Shown here piece by piece: positions 23,285-35,401 of a stretch of 64,000 bases of DNA. A program made the translations under genes and the position numbers. Source of the stretch: Atherix ibis (taxonomy: Eukaryota; Arthropoda; Insecta; Diptera; Athericidae); contig OY282610.1 in assembly GCA_958298945.1 (NCBI GenBank), positions 67,825,088 to 67,889,087 on the forward strand. Reading direction: 5' to 3'. A model generated the notes under the pieces. It saw only the letters and a program-made list of their open reading frames with translations. It searched no databases and was not told the DNA's origin. How positions within the stretch are numbered: the stretch's first letter is position 1; each line of letters starts with the position of its first letter.

Positions 23285-24310
23285 ACCAGAATTTGAAAAA
23301 AAAACGTTCGCTATTCATTTTAAATCCAAGAATATAAATAAAAAATTAGATTAATAGATTCTTAAATTCACAAATAAATAAACTTGTAATAATTTTAATA
23401 CTATTTTAATAACAAAAGCAAAGGAAAATATTGCATTTATATTGGAAAAAGAAAACTAAATTGAAATTTTTTCAAAATTTAAAATAAAAATAAGATATAT
23501 ACAAAATTTATAAACAATCGTCAGTAAAATTTAAAATAATTCGAATGCAACAAAAACAACAACAGCGAACGAAAAACCAAACGAACTTAAGTATTAAATT
23601 CCTAAAAAGTAACTACGAAAAGAGATAAAAATACATGAAATGTCAGTTAATTAAAAAGAAAGTTTAAAAACGAAATAAATATAAATGAAAATAGATATTC
23701 GCCATCTAGGATTTTGCTTCTACCTTTTTTTGACAGAGGAAAACAATTATACAATATAATCAAAAATGGAAACAAAACTAATGATAATAAAAGTAAACAT
23801 AAACGACAAATGTAAATTATGCTAATGAATGACTATGTGCACGTGATTTTATATCATATTGTTTCATTCTTTCATCTTTATGAAATCGTCAAATTTATTT
23901 AACAAAAGCATGCAAAGACGTTAAATTAAAAACTATTAGCAGAATCACAAGACGAGTTAAAAATATTAAAAAGATTTTGTTTAGTTACCACAATTTTGCA
24001 TGTAAAAACAACAGGATCATTTGTATCAATGATGGACTGAGCACTAAAAATATGTGATGGAAGAAAAGAAAAACATTGTTTAATAAAAGATATATAAAAA
24101 GAAGTAAAAAATATTTTATTATTACTACTTATAAAAGTTGGCAATCTTTTAATAAAAAAGAACGGTAATTAGAAAATATGAATTTTGAAAAAGAATATTT
24201 TAACCAGACGAAGGGTTATGATAATGAATTTAAAGATAATTTGATTTGTCGTAATTCTAAGAACGAAATCTAATTTTTTCCATTTACAGTTTGATCATTA
24301 TTTGAATTAC

Positions 24311-24394
24311 ATTTATGACGTGGAATGAGTTCTCTTTATCACCTTATTCAATATTGAATAAGGTGATAAAGAGAACTCATTCCACGTCATAAAT
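24311..24394. repeat. 84 bp perfect palindrome upstream of Sgt copy 3
   Basis: Identical to the palindrome at 20017-20100, at the same distance from the copy 3 start codon. Both arms are perfect 42 bp reverse complements. Confidence 0.95.
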
Positions 24395-24606
24395 TAATTG
24401 CAACATTCCGTACTCACTCTCCTCTCATCGTAACAATGATATTTTAATAAGTGAGAACGAGACATTTAGATTTTCATTATTGCTAGAGGCACGCGTTCTT
24501 CATTATTTACGACGAAGTTCGAGTGTGATTCGTTTGTTTTTTCGATCGGGGAATATTTGTATCAGCAACACTTTGTTTTGAATAATTGTGTAGAAGTAAA
24601 TCAAAT

Positions 24607-27531
24607 ATGTCTCAGAACGACTTTAAGTCCTATGTGAAGTGCTTCACGAATTCTATTAAGAAACAAATTCTTGAACAAAAATTTAGTTCGGACGTAACAG
24701 AAAGTTTGAAAGTGGCGGTGCAATGCCTCGAGGCCGTATGCGAAATATCCTCCTCTGTTGAAGATGCAGAAATGCCTTCGACTGGAAATGCTGCCGATAA
24801 CATTAACTTGTACGAATTATTTCGTACTGCAGGCATTGATGTTACCGAGGATCGAAAGCAGAAAGCTGAGGAGATTAAAAATGAAGGCAATCGTCTAATG
24901 AAGGAGGGGAAGTTTGACGAAGCGGTAAATTACTATGACAAGTAAGTTATCCGAAATTGCTTCAATCTCAATTGTAATTTTTAGATTTTACATATTTTCT
25001 GTTAAATATAATTGACCGCTAATGGTTCCTGGGCTGACCAATTCGCATAGAGACATGCGATGGGAAACTGCATTTCGACGCATTTGTGAAATATTCCATA
25101 TATTTTCTACTGCCTGATAACGTGTCGGCATTTCCTAGTCGATTAGTAAGTTGCATTACTCCGACACAATTTTTGTAATTGACAATAATAAATATTTAAA
25201 AATGACGAACGATTTTGTATAAAAATACTATTAAAATTCTATATTGTAGGCCGTCAATCAGTTAATTAGTCCTTTCGTATTCGAAAAAGAAAATTCCACG
25301 TACACATAAGTTACAGATTGCATTTCAAAAAATAAGACGCAAATATCCATAAAAAACCATGAGTTCAGACAACCGTTCATTTCTTTTTTACAAATGTGTG
25401 TCTGCACTTTTATACGTCATCGTTCAGGTATGATATTTTATATACCTTTTATCTGGTCAAATTACAGTTAAGCTTAATATTTTCGCAAAGGGCTTTAGTG
25501 GGCGTATAGCTCCGCCTAGCACATGTATAAGAGCGTCTTAGATTTTAAGTTAAGTTAGTTCAGAGTGGTTGTTTCAGTCGGACAATTAAACCAAAGTTAG
25601 ATCCACTACTAAAAGCGTCTTACAAACGAATGAATTTTTTTGCTGAATTTCGCATTAAAATTTCTTTATTTGATTTAAGGGATAGAAGTTATGAAAATGA
25701 ATTTAAAAATAATCGGGTTCTTACGAAATCTATGTTTTGAATTATAGTTTGATCATTGTTTGCATTGCATTTATGACATACAAATCTGATTTATTTTAGA
25801 GTATTTACTTCCACGTCTGACTTGTCTCTTTAGGAGCTTATCTTCTATTAATACTATTCTTAATTAATTAATATAAAAAATGAATATACTTACTTATGAA
25901 TAAATTTTGTTATAATATTTAATTGTACTTTTCTTATCTATTTTCCAGAGCCATAAGCTTAGATGCCACAAATTCAGTTTTCTATTGTAATCGTGCCGCA
26001 GCCAGATTACGTTTACAAGATTTTAAAAGAGCACTTGTCGATTGTCAAATGTCGCTTGTGTACAATCCAAATTATGGTAAAGCGTATGGTCGAATGGGGT
26101 TTGTATTTATTTAATTTCGTTTAAACTCTTTCCTTTTTTTACATTTATTTTAAAAAGTACGTATTTTTGTTTTCAGTAGTTTTCTTTTTTATAGTAAATT
26201 TTTTCATTTTAACATATTTGGGTATCATGAGACACAAATAAAATTTTTGTATTTTTATTTTCAGTAAATAAAATTTTTTTTTTGGAAAATAAAATTACGT
26301 TTATTCTCTTTTCTAATAATAATAGACTGGCATATTCCAACTTACAAAAGTTCGACAAAGCGGTTGAAGCATATAAAAAAGCGTTGGAATTGGAGCCAGA
26401 AAATGAGGCTTATCAGCATAATTTAGAAAATGCCGAATTGAATTTGAATATGCCATTCCCAAATTTTAGAAATACAATTTCAGATATAGTATCAGCACTA
26501 TCAGTAGATACCATTGGTGGAATGTAAGTTATATTTTCCTTATAAATGACTTTGATTACAATACATTACTTGTACTTTCTTATTTTAATAATGCTTTCTT
26601 GTTCCAATATCTCATTACAGTCCCAGTTTAAATCAAGACGAAATTGTGCAACTGTGAGTTTATTTTTATAGCTGAAATTTTTATTTAATTTTATTTAACA
26701 TTTCAAATATCAAGTCGTGATTATAACTTTCTATTATTTTACTGCCTGTTGTACACGTAAGTCCATTTAGAGTGCATGATTGGGGACACAATTTCTGTAT
26801 GTTAATAGCACAAAAATAAAATTTTATCGGCGAACTTTATTTAATATTTCATCACTTGCTTCAATCGTGAATATTTTGGCAAGAAACCAATGAACATGGA
26901 ACATTAATTTTGAAAACTCCGTTAAATCCAGTAAAGGTTATTCAATCTCTATTTAGTCTGATAATTTGCTAAAATTCTTAGTTCGAAATAAAATTGTACA
27001 ATTTTCAAAACTTGATTTTGGATAATCGAAGCATGAAAAGCCATCTTACTGTAAATTTAAGTTTTATATTTTAAAAATCTGATTCACGATCATTTTTTGG
27101 TCAGATAGATCATTGCAAAATAATTTATATGAAAAAGTTTCATAATCAAAAAAAGCTATAGTCTCGTAAATGTTTGATAAAGCTGAAATCGAGTATCGGC
27201 AATACATGGAATAAATACACGATAATTTATAAATAAACTATTTCATCTTCAAAGAAAACAACTCAGAATTTTAAACTCCAGTCGGGAACAGTTATTTTCA
27301 TGTTAAAATTAAAACGGCTGAAACAGTAATTTGAATATTAAGTTTTAATAACGTTACTTTTTTTTAATATATTTTATTTATGTTTGTTTCTTAATTTTTT
27401 TGTGTGAATATGTATACTAATTTCATAAAATTATCATCAACAGGACTAACGACTTGATGACTGAGATGCGTAATCAGTATCCAGATATCTTCCATCAATT
27501 TTTGAATCCTAACCCAATGAGAGAAGATTAG
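24607..27531 (+). CDS. Sgt: Sgt copy 3 (267 aa), shorter C-terminus
   Basis: Exons: 24607-24941, 25949-26098, 26326-26523, 26621-26653 and 27444-27531 (804 nt in frame). The dimerisation domain and three TPRs are as in copy 2. Two changes distinguish it from copies 1 and 2. The segment after the TPRs reads SALSVDTIGGI instead of SELLGHSAIDRN, one codon shorter. The last exon lacks 42 bp (14 codons, MRRLLNQPNSESSP), so QFLN joins directly to PNPMRED. Splice sites are canonical throughout. The TPR region is unchanged, so chaperone binding is expected to be kept while the C-terminal substrate-side region differs. I infer this from the family and it is not shown by the sequence. Confidence 0.9.
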
Positions 27532-28553
27532 ACCAGAATTTGAAAAAAACGTTCGCTATTCATTTTTAATCCAAGAATATAAATAAAAAATTAGATTAAT
27601 AGATTCTTAAATTCACAAATAAATAAACTTGTAATAATTTTAATACTATTTTAATAACAAAAGCAAAGGAAAATATTGCATTTATATTGGAAGAAGGAAA
27701 CTAAATTGAAATTTTTTCAAAATTTAAAATAAAAATAAGATATATACAAAATTTATAAACAATCGTCAGTAAAATTTAAAATAATTCGAATGCAACAAAA
27801 ACAACAACAGCGAACGAAAAACCAAACGAACTTAAGTATTAAATTCCTAAAAAGTAACTACGAAAAGAGATAAAAATACATGAAATGTCAGCAAATTAAA
27901 AAGAAAGTTTAAAAACGAAATAAATATAAATGAAAATAGATATTCGCCATCTAGGATTTTGCTTCTACCTTTTTTTGACAGAGGAAAACAATTATACAAT
28001 ATAATCAAAAATGGAAACAAAACTAATGATAATAAAAGTAAACATAAACGACAAATGTAAATTATGCTAATGAATGACTATGTGCACGTGATTTTATATC
28101 ATATTGTTTCATTCTTTCATCTTTATGAAATCGTCAAATTTATTTAACAAAAGCATGCAAAGACGTTAAATTAAAAACTATTAGCAGAATCACAAGACGA
28201 GTTAAAAATATTAAAAAGATTTTGTTTAGTTACCACAATTTTGCATGTAAAAACAACAGGATCATTTGTATCAATGATGGACTGAGCACTAAAAATATGT
28301 GATGGAAGAAAAGAAAAACATTGTTTAATAAAAGATATATAAAAAGAAGTAAAAAATATTTTATTATTACTACTTATAAAAGTTGGCAATTTTTTAATAA
28401 AAAAAACGGTAATTAGAAAATATGAATTTTGAAAAAGAATATTTTAACCAGACGAAGGGTTATGATAATGAATTTAAAGATAATTTGATATGTCGTAATT
28501 CTAAGAACGAAATCTAATTTTTTCCATTTACAGTTTGATCATATTTGAATTAC

Positions 28554-28637
28554 ATTTATGACGTGGAATGAGTTCTCTTTATCACCTTATTCAATATTGA
28601 ATAAGGTGATAAAGAGAACTCATTCCACGTCATAAAT
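28554..28637. repeat. 84 bp perfect palindrome upstream of Sgt copy 4
   Basis: Identical to the palindromes upstream of copies 2 and 3. The surrounding spacer has a one-base deletion (ATCATATTTG against ATCATTATTTG) while the palindrome itself is unchanged. Confidence 0.95.
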
Positions 28638-28849
28638 TAATTGCAACATTCCGTACTCACTCTCCTCTCATCGTGACAATGATATTTTAATAAGTGAGAA
28701 CGAGACATTTAGATTTTCATTATTGCTAGAGGCACGCGTTCTTTATTATTTACGACGAAGTTCGAGTGTGATTCGTTTGTTTTTTCGATCGGGGAATATT
28801 TGTACCAGCAACACTTTATTTTGAATAATTGTGTAGAAGTAAATCAAAT

Positions 28850-31775
28850 ATGTCTCAGAACGACTTTAAGTCCTATGTGAAGTGCTTCACGAATTCTATT
28901 AAGAAACAAATTCTTGAACAAAAATTTAGTTCGGACGTAACAGAAAGTTTGAAAGTGGCGGTGCAATGCCTCGAGGCCGTATGCGAAATATCCTCCTCTG
29001 TTGAAGATGCAGAAATGTCTTCGACTGGAAATGCTGCCGATAACATTAACTTGTACGAATTATTTCGTACTGCAGGCATTGATGTTACCGAGGATCGAAA
29101 GCAGAAAGCTGAGGAGATTAAAAATGAAGGCAATCGTCTAATGAAGGAGGGGAAGTTTGACGAAGCGGTAAATTACTATGACAAGTAAGTTATCCGAAAT
29201 TGCTTCAATCTCAATTGTAATTTTTAGATTTTACATATTTTCTGTTAAATATAATTGACCGCTAATGGTTCCTGGGCTGACCAATTCGCATAGAGACATG
29301 CGATGGGAAACTGCATTTCGACGCATTTGTGAAATATTCCATATATTTTCTACTGCCTGATAACGTGTCGGCATTTCCTAGTCGATTAGTAAGTTGCATT
29401 ACTCCGACACAATTTTTGTAATTGACAATAATAAATATTTAAAAATGACGAACGATTTTGTATAAAAATACTATTAAAATTCTATATTGTAGGCCGTCAA
29501 TCAGTTAATTAGTCCTTTCGTATTCGAAAAAGAAAATTCCACGTACACATAAGTTACAGATTGCATTTCAAAAAATAAGACGCAAATATCCATAAAAAAC
29601 CATGAGTTCAGACAACCGTTCATTTCTTTTTTACAAATGTGTGTCTGCACTTTTATACGTCATCGTTCAGGTATGATATTTTATATACCTTTTATCTGGT
29701 CAAATTACAGTTAAGCTTAATATTTTCGCAAAGGGCTTTAGTGGGCGTATAGCTCCGCCTAGCACATGTATAAGAGCGTCTTAGATTTTAAGTTAAGTTA
29801 GTTCAGAGTGGTTGTTTCAGTCGGACAATTAAACCAAAGTTAGATCCACTACTAAAAGCGTCTTACAAACGAATGAATTTTTTTGCTGAATTTCGCATTA
29901 AAATTTCTTTATTTGATTTAAGGGATAGAAGTTATGAAAATGAATTTAAAAATAATCGGGTTCTTACGAAATCTATGTTTTGAATTATAGTTTGATCATT
30001 GTTTGCATTGCATTTATGACATACAAATCTGATTTATTTTAGAGTATTTACTTCCACGTCTGACTTGTCTCTTTAGGAGCTTATCTTCTATTAATACTAT
30101 TCTTAATTAATTAATATAAAAAATGAATATACTTACTTATGAATAAATTTTGTTATAATATTTAATTGTACTTTTCTTATCTATTTTCCAGAGCCATAAG
30201 CTTAGATGCCACAAATTCAGTTTTCTATTGTAATCGTGCCGCAGCCAGATTACGTTTACAAGATTTTAAAAGAGCACTTGTCGATTGTCAAATGTCGCTT
30301 GTGTACAATCCAAATTATGGTAAAGCGTATGGTCGAATGGGGTTTGTATTTATTTAATTTCGTTTAAACTCTTTCCTTTTTTTACATTTATTTTAAAAAG
30401 TACGTATTTTTGTTTTCAGTAGTTTTCTTTTTTATAGTAAATTTTTTCATTTTAACATATTTGGGTATCATGAGACACAAATAAAATTTTTGTATTTTTA
30501 TTTTCAGTAAATAAAATTTTTTTTTTGGAAAATAAAATTACGTTTATTCTCTTTTCTAATAATAATAGACTGGCATATTCCAACTTACAAAAGTTCGACA
30601 AAGCGGTTGAAGCATATAAAAAAGCGTTGGAATTGGAGCCAGAAAATGAGGCTTATCAGCATAATTTAGAAAATGCCGAATTGAATTTGAATATGCCATT
30701 CCCAAATTTTAGAAATACAATTTCAGATATAGTATCAGCACTATCAGTAGATACCATTGGTGGAATGTAAGTTATATTTTCCTTATAAATGACTTTGATT
30801 ACAATACATTACTTGTACTTTCTTATTTTAATAATGCTTTCTTGTTCCAATATCTCATTACAGTCCCAGTTTAAATCAAGACGAAATTGTGCAACTGTGA
30901 GTTTATTTTTATAGCTGAAATTTTTATTTAATTTTATTTAACATTTCAAATATCAAGTCGTGATTATAACTTTCTATTATTTTACTGCCTGTTGTACACG
31001 TAAGTCCATTTAGAGTGCATGATTGGGGACACAATTTCTGTATGTTAATAGCACAAAAATAAAATTTTATCGGCGAACTTTATTTAATATTTCATCACTT
31101 GCTTCAATCGTGAATATTTTGGCAAGAAACCAATGAACATGGAACATTAATTTTGAAAACTCCGTTAAATCCAGTAAAGGTTATTCAATCTCTATTTAGT
31201 CTGATAATTTGCTAAAATTCTCAGTTCGAAATAAAATTGTGTACAATTTTCAAAACTTGATTTTGGATAATCGAAGCATGAAAAGCCATCTTACTGTAAA
31301 TTTAAGTTTTATATTTTAAAAATCTGATTCACGATCATTTTTTGGTCAGATAGATCATTGCAAAATAATTTATATGAAAAAGTTTCATAATCAAAAAAAG
31401 CTATAGTCTCGTAAATGTTTGATAAAGCTGAAATCGAGTATCGGCAATACATGGAATAAATACACGATAATTTATAAATAAACTATTTCATCTTTAAAGA
31501 AAACAACTCAGAATTTTAAACTCCAGTCGGGAACAGTTATTTTCATGTTAAAATTAAAACGGCTGAAATAGTAATTTGAATATTAAGTTTTAATAACGTT
31601 ACTTTTTTTAATACATTTTATTTATGTTTGTTTCTTAATTTTTTTGTGTGAATATGTATTCTAATTTCATAAAATTATTATCAACAGGACTAACGACTTG
31701 GTGATTGAGATGCGTAATCAGTTTCCAGATATCTTGCATCAATTTTTGAATTCTAACCCAATGAGAGAAGATTAG
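28850..31775 (+). CDS. Sgt: Sgt copy 4 (267 aa), shorter and most diverged last exon
   Basis: Exons: 28850-29184, 30192-30341, 30569-30766, 30864-30896 and 31688-31775 (804 nt). It has the same architecture as copy 3, including the post-TPR SALSVDTIGGI segment and the missing 14 codons. Exon 1 has MSST like copy 1, where copies 2 and 3 have MPST. The last exon carries extra changes relative to copy 3: DLVIEMRNQFPDILHQFLNS against DLMTEMRNQYPDIFHQFLNP. It is the last copy of the array. Its 3' flank matches the other copies to about 32160, then is partly deleted. No disabling mutation is visible. Confidence 0.9.
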
Positions 31776-32280
31776 ACCAGAATTTGAAAAAAAACGTTCG
31801 CTATTCATTATAAATCCAAGAATATAAATAAAAAATTAGATTAATAGATTCTTAAATTCACAAATAAATAAACTTGTAATTTAAATACTATTTTAATAAC
31901 AAAAGCAAAGGAAAATATTGCATTTATATTGGAAGAAGGAAACTAAATTGAAATTTTTTCTAAATTTAAAATAAAAAGAAGATATATACAAAATTCATAA
32001 ATAATCGTCAGTAAAATTTAAAATAATTCGAATGCAACAAAAACAACAACAGCGAACGAAACACCAAACGAACTTAAGTATTAAATTCCTAAAAATTAAC
32101 TACGAGAAAAGATATAAATAACATGAAATGTAAGCAAATTGAAAAGAAAATTTTAAAATGAAATAAAAATAAATGAAAAGAGGAGGAAAACAAATATTTT
32201 ATTATTACTTATAAAAGTGACAATTTAAATAAAAAATATGAGTTATTAAAAGAATATATTTTAACCAGAAAAAGAATAAA

Positions 32281-32870
32281 GGCAATTTGAAAAGAGAGAA
32301 GGAAAAATATAAATGACGATCTTGTATTTGAGTATTATATATTAATGGCGGATATAAGTGCATTTTGTAAATTACCGTTTTTTTAATGAATTGGTTTTTT
32401 TTCAAAATGTTATAATTTAATATGTTTACTATTGAGTTTTTTTTTATTTAAATGACTTATAAAACTTTTTTAATTAAAAGATATCGTATCGGCAGATGCC
32501 AGATTATTGAACACCAAAAAATATTGCCTCTAAATTTTTTTAGTGAAAAAGTTGAAAAGAGAAAATATCAACACCAATAAACTTTTAAAGGAGAAAAAAT
32601 TGGTTCGATTTATGACGGTTTGTTATCATTTCATGTAATTTTTTTTTTATTTAAATATTTTCTATAAATACTTACAGATTTTTAAGTAGTTGTAGAAAAA
32701 TTTACTAGATTTCTGTAGCAGATTTTTTATAAATGCAAATACAAAGACATGAAGACATAAAAAGGAAAACACTCATCGATGTTACCTTAAAAATGGGACG
32801 ATTTATTTCACAATAATTTTAAAAAATCTCGCTGTCATCTCCATTTTAAACATCGATAGGTGTATAATGG
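32281..32870. other. AT-rich intergenic DNA after the Sgt array
   Basis: No gene is supported. A minus-strand frame at 32405-32205 partly overlaps the decayed Sgt spacer and is a chance ORF. Confidence 0.5.
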
Positions 32871-32879
32871 AAGGATGGG

Positions 32880-33545
32880 AGTGAACAGTTCTCTTGCGAA
32901 AGAATTAGGATGGTAGGATAGATGCGAATGGAACTTTTTATAACGGGGGGTGCACAGTTCACGAAACAACATTTAGGTAACGATGGATAACAGTGATTCG
33001 TGCAAAAAAGGAAGCATTGACAATTTTCCGAAGGATTCGTGATTGTAGGATTTGGATTCAAAGTGGATTAGAATGGTTAGTCGAACCCCAAGGTTCTAGT
33101 ACGCATGCCATATCGGTTTCAGTACCGTATCGTGTAGTAATAATTTACTTTTTAATGTCAGTTTTGACCTATTGTCTAGGGAGTCGTAGTAATTGTTTGT
33201 ATCTTCCGTTAAGCTCACTTATTTTAGTTTTCGTGAGAGGGTTCCAGATCAACTGTTTGTCGAATATGAGTCCAAGGTAACGCGTGCTCGTGAGTCGAAT
33301 ATTACTGCCGGGTAGGGTTACATGAAGAATTTGTTCTGGCAGATTGTGAAAGTAACATGAGCAGATTTTTGTTAATTTACCCCCACTCTCCACCTTTTGA
33401 ACCAGTTCTTTTAAAGAGCAGATGTGGTTCTGTACGATATCGACAGCTGTGGAAAAATCTGTGTGGTGTGTAAGGATGGCTGTATCGTCCGCATATGTTG
33501 CGGTTAGGATATCACTGAGACGAGGAATATCGTGTGTATAAATAT
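32880..33545 (-). pseudogene. Jockey-like reverse transcriptase, 3' part (minus strand)
   Basis: Read on the minus strand: LYNIYTHDIPRLSDIL, TATYADDTAILTHHTDFSTA (the RT catalytic YADD), NIRLTSTRYLGLIFDKQLIW and ISELNGRYKQLLRLPRQ, then, after breaks, IQILQSRILRKIVNASFF and TVIHRYLNVVS. The order YTHDIP - YADDTAIL - YLGLxFDxxLxW - RILRKIVNA is that of Jockey-clade ORF2 from the RT catalytic block to the C-terminus. The frame is open from 33843 to 33169, then broken by stops. The part of ORF2 before the catalytic block is missing and replaced by a microsatellite. Confidence 0.88.
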
Positions 33546-33850
33546 TGTAAAGGTTGTTGATGCTGATGATGTTACTGTTACAGTTGCTGTTACAGTTACT
33601 GTTACAGTTGCTGTTACACTTACTGTTACAGTTACTGTTATAGTTACTGTTACAGTTACTGTTACATTTACTGTTACAGTTACTGTTACAGTTACAGTTA
33701 CTGTTGCTGTTTCTGTTAGAGTTGCTGTTGTTGGTGCTGTTTGTATTGATATTGATGGTGCGGTTGCGTTTGATGTTGGAGTGATGGTTCAAGCTGCTGT
33801 GACTGTTGTTGGTTGCTAGTTGCTCCAGATACGACAGCAGCAAAAGATAA
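33545..33850. repeat. GTTACA/GTTACT-type microsatellite within the retroelement
   Basis: Hexamer-like units GTTACA, GTTACT and GTTGCT alternate from about 33565 to 33720, with a diverged GTTGTTG-rich tail to about 33830. On the minus strand it is translated as an Asn/Ser/Cys repeat (NSNCNSNCNSKCNSN) in frame with the RT, producing a continuous 224-codon ORF. It lies where most of ORF2 should be, between gag-like and RT sequences. Confidence 0.9.
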
Positions 33851-33889
33851 GTTAGTTATCTTGAATGGAACGTGGAATTGTAGTTAATT

Positions 33890-34380
33890 GTTTATTGTTT
33901 CTCTTCTGTCGATGCCGTTTTTTGTATGTCGAGAAACCCTTTTAAATGGCTGGGTGGTAACCTTCACAAAGCGCACATTTAGCCGGAGTTTGTTTTGATT
34001 TTGTGCACTCGGAAGCTAAATACTTCCCAGCACTTTGATGCGTGCCGGCATTAAATTTTAGTATGACGACCTCTGCCACTGGACAATGCCCTATTAAGGA
34101 TATGACTCTTTAACTTTAATTTTTTTTGAAAACTAGCGTGTTTACATTCAAAATGTGTACAATATTTTTTGCCGGCTAAAGACACAAAGAAAAGTTGCAA
34201 AGGAACTAGTTTTACTCCTCGTTTGACATTAGAAATGCTACAAACCTTATATCCAAGCTGCTGCAATTCATTTCTAATATCATCAATCGGTGTTGTGTGG
34301 TACAGATGTCTGATCACCACTTTAAATTGCTTTTTATCTCTCACCTTGATACCTATGAAAATTTGCCTTTGATTCATCCA
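33890..34380 (-). pseudogene. Jockey-like ORF1 (gag) fragment with PRE_C2HC and zinc knuckles
   Basis: The minus strand from 34377 encodes FKVVIRHLYHTTPIDDIRNE and LQQLGYKVCSISNV...LFFVSLA, characteristic of the PRE_C2HC domain next to zinc knuckles in Jockey-type ORF1 proteins. In another frame near 34050-33900 it encodes CTKSKQTPAKCALCEGYHPA followed by KGFSTYKK, a CCHC zinc knuckle block (C-x2-C...H) that normally follows. Frames are broken. It lies just upstream, in minus-strand direction, of the microsatellite and RT at 33850-32880, so all three may be one internally deleted element. Confidence 0.8.
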
Positions 34381-34439
34381 AGTACTGTAAGATAGGCTTC
34401 ACTTATTTTGGTTTATACTGCAAAACCTTTTATGTAGGC

Positions 34440-35075
34440 CTTGCACAAAAATTGGCTGTTACCAACTTTGTTGTCAATTGCACAGCTAAGTTCCGAAAAA
34501 TCGTTGATTTCTTGTATATACAATGTATTGGTGGTGGCTTCTAAGGTATCTGCGGCTTCTAGGATATCTGGCGCTTCTAAGGTATCTGCGGCTTCTAAGG
34601 TATCTGCGGCTTCTAAGATATCTGTGGCTTCTAAGGTATCTGCGACTTCTAAGATATCTGCGCCTTCTAAGATATCTGCAGCTTTTGAATTATCTATTTT
34701 AGTTTTTCCGAGTTATATTTAAGGTTCCTAGTTAGGGTCTTGGAGATATCTGCTCAAGTTTTCCGAACAATCTATCTGAAATCAGTGAAGTAAACCGTTA
34801 CGAATGAATAAAATTGTGATTGGCGATAATTGAAAAAAATCTTCATTATAAATATCTACAACCACAAGTTTTTGTAACAAGCAGATGTGTTAACAAGGGC
34901 ATTTTGACGGGAAAGTATGCTGAAGAAGTAAAGACTCATCGATGTTTCTCTGCCTGTCGTAATTATTTTAAGAGATTAAAAAGTCACGAGGACATTGCCT
35001 TTTAAGACGTCGTTGGCTGCTTATGACGATGTTAGTTGAGGATAGCACTTGAACAAGAGGATTATAATGATTACT
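34440..35075. other. Unassigned stretch with an 18 bp tandem repeat
   Basis: Apart from the 18 bp array at 34535-34690 (listed separately) I see no supported gene. A 61-codon frame at 34820-35005 (ending FKRLKSHEDIAF) is not recognised. Confidence 0.45.
34535..34690 (+). repeat. 18 bp tandem repeat, about 8-9 units, open in frame
   Basis: Unit GCTTCTAAGGTATCTGCG with variants at a few positions. The period of 18 keeps the plus-strand frame open and would encode ASKVSA/ASKISA repeats inside a 93-codon ORF (34441-34722). There is no signal peptide, known domain or splice context, so translation is doubtful. I class it as a minisatellite. Confidence 0.85.
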
Positions 35076-35399
35076 TAGCCACGAATGAAATGCTTTTGTA
35101 ACCGGTCACGATCACGGTAGATAACAATATTACGAACATAATATGTGGCATTGACGATTTTACGTAGGATTCTAGATTATAGTGCTTGGATTGGAAGGGA
35201 TTTGGAGTGCTTCGTAGAACCTCGAAGTTCAAGTCCGTACGTCCAGATTGGTTTCAGTACTGTATTGTAAAGAAGCAATTTTCTATCGATTGTTAGCTTT
35301 GATCTAGCATCTAAAAATCACAGCAGCCGCTTGTATCGTCCGTTAAATTAAGTTATTTTAAGTTTTTTATTTGCGTTCCATGTTAATCGTTTGTCAAAA
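35076..35399 (-). pseudogene. Jockey-like RT C-terminal region, second copy (minus strand)
   Basis: The minus strand reads YFDKRLTWN, FNGRYKRLL, LYNTVLKPIWTYGLELRGST, SRILRKIVNATYYVRNIVIY and RDRDRLQKHFIRG then stop (near 35076). It aligns block by block with the copy at 32880-33545 (FDKQLIWN; LNGRYKQLL; RILRKIVNA). The FDKRL block is cut at 35399 by the TA-flanked mariner derivative. A few frameshifts or stops are present. Confidence 0.85.
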
Positions 35400-35401
35400 T
35401 A

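Larger units (their letters stand above)
15735..32280 (+). repeat. Fourfold head-to-tail gene array (Sgt), unit ~4.29 kb
   Basis: Equivalent positions (for example the first base of exon 2) lie at 17366, 21655, 25949 and 30192, giving periods of 4,289, 4,294 and 4,243 bp. Each unit holds a promoter/5' leader region, five exons and about 1 kb of 3' spacer. Copies are very similar even in introns and spacers, so the duplications are recent or kept alike by gene conversion. The array begins near 15735 with a somewhat diverged copy 1 promoter and fades after about 32280. Because the copies are so alike, copy number in a draft assembly should be treated with some caution. Confidence 0.92.

Noticed and set aside
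33532..33819. Plus-strand Thr/Val-rich 95-codon ORF
   Set aside because: Translation of the GTTACA-type microsatellite; RT evidence is on the opposite strand.
34820..35005. 61-codon ORF ending FKRLKSHEDIAF
   Set aside because: No family recognised and no splice or promoter support; neighbours are transposon debris.
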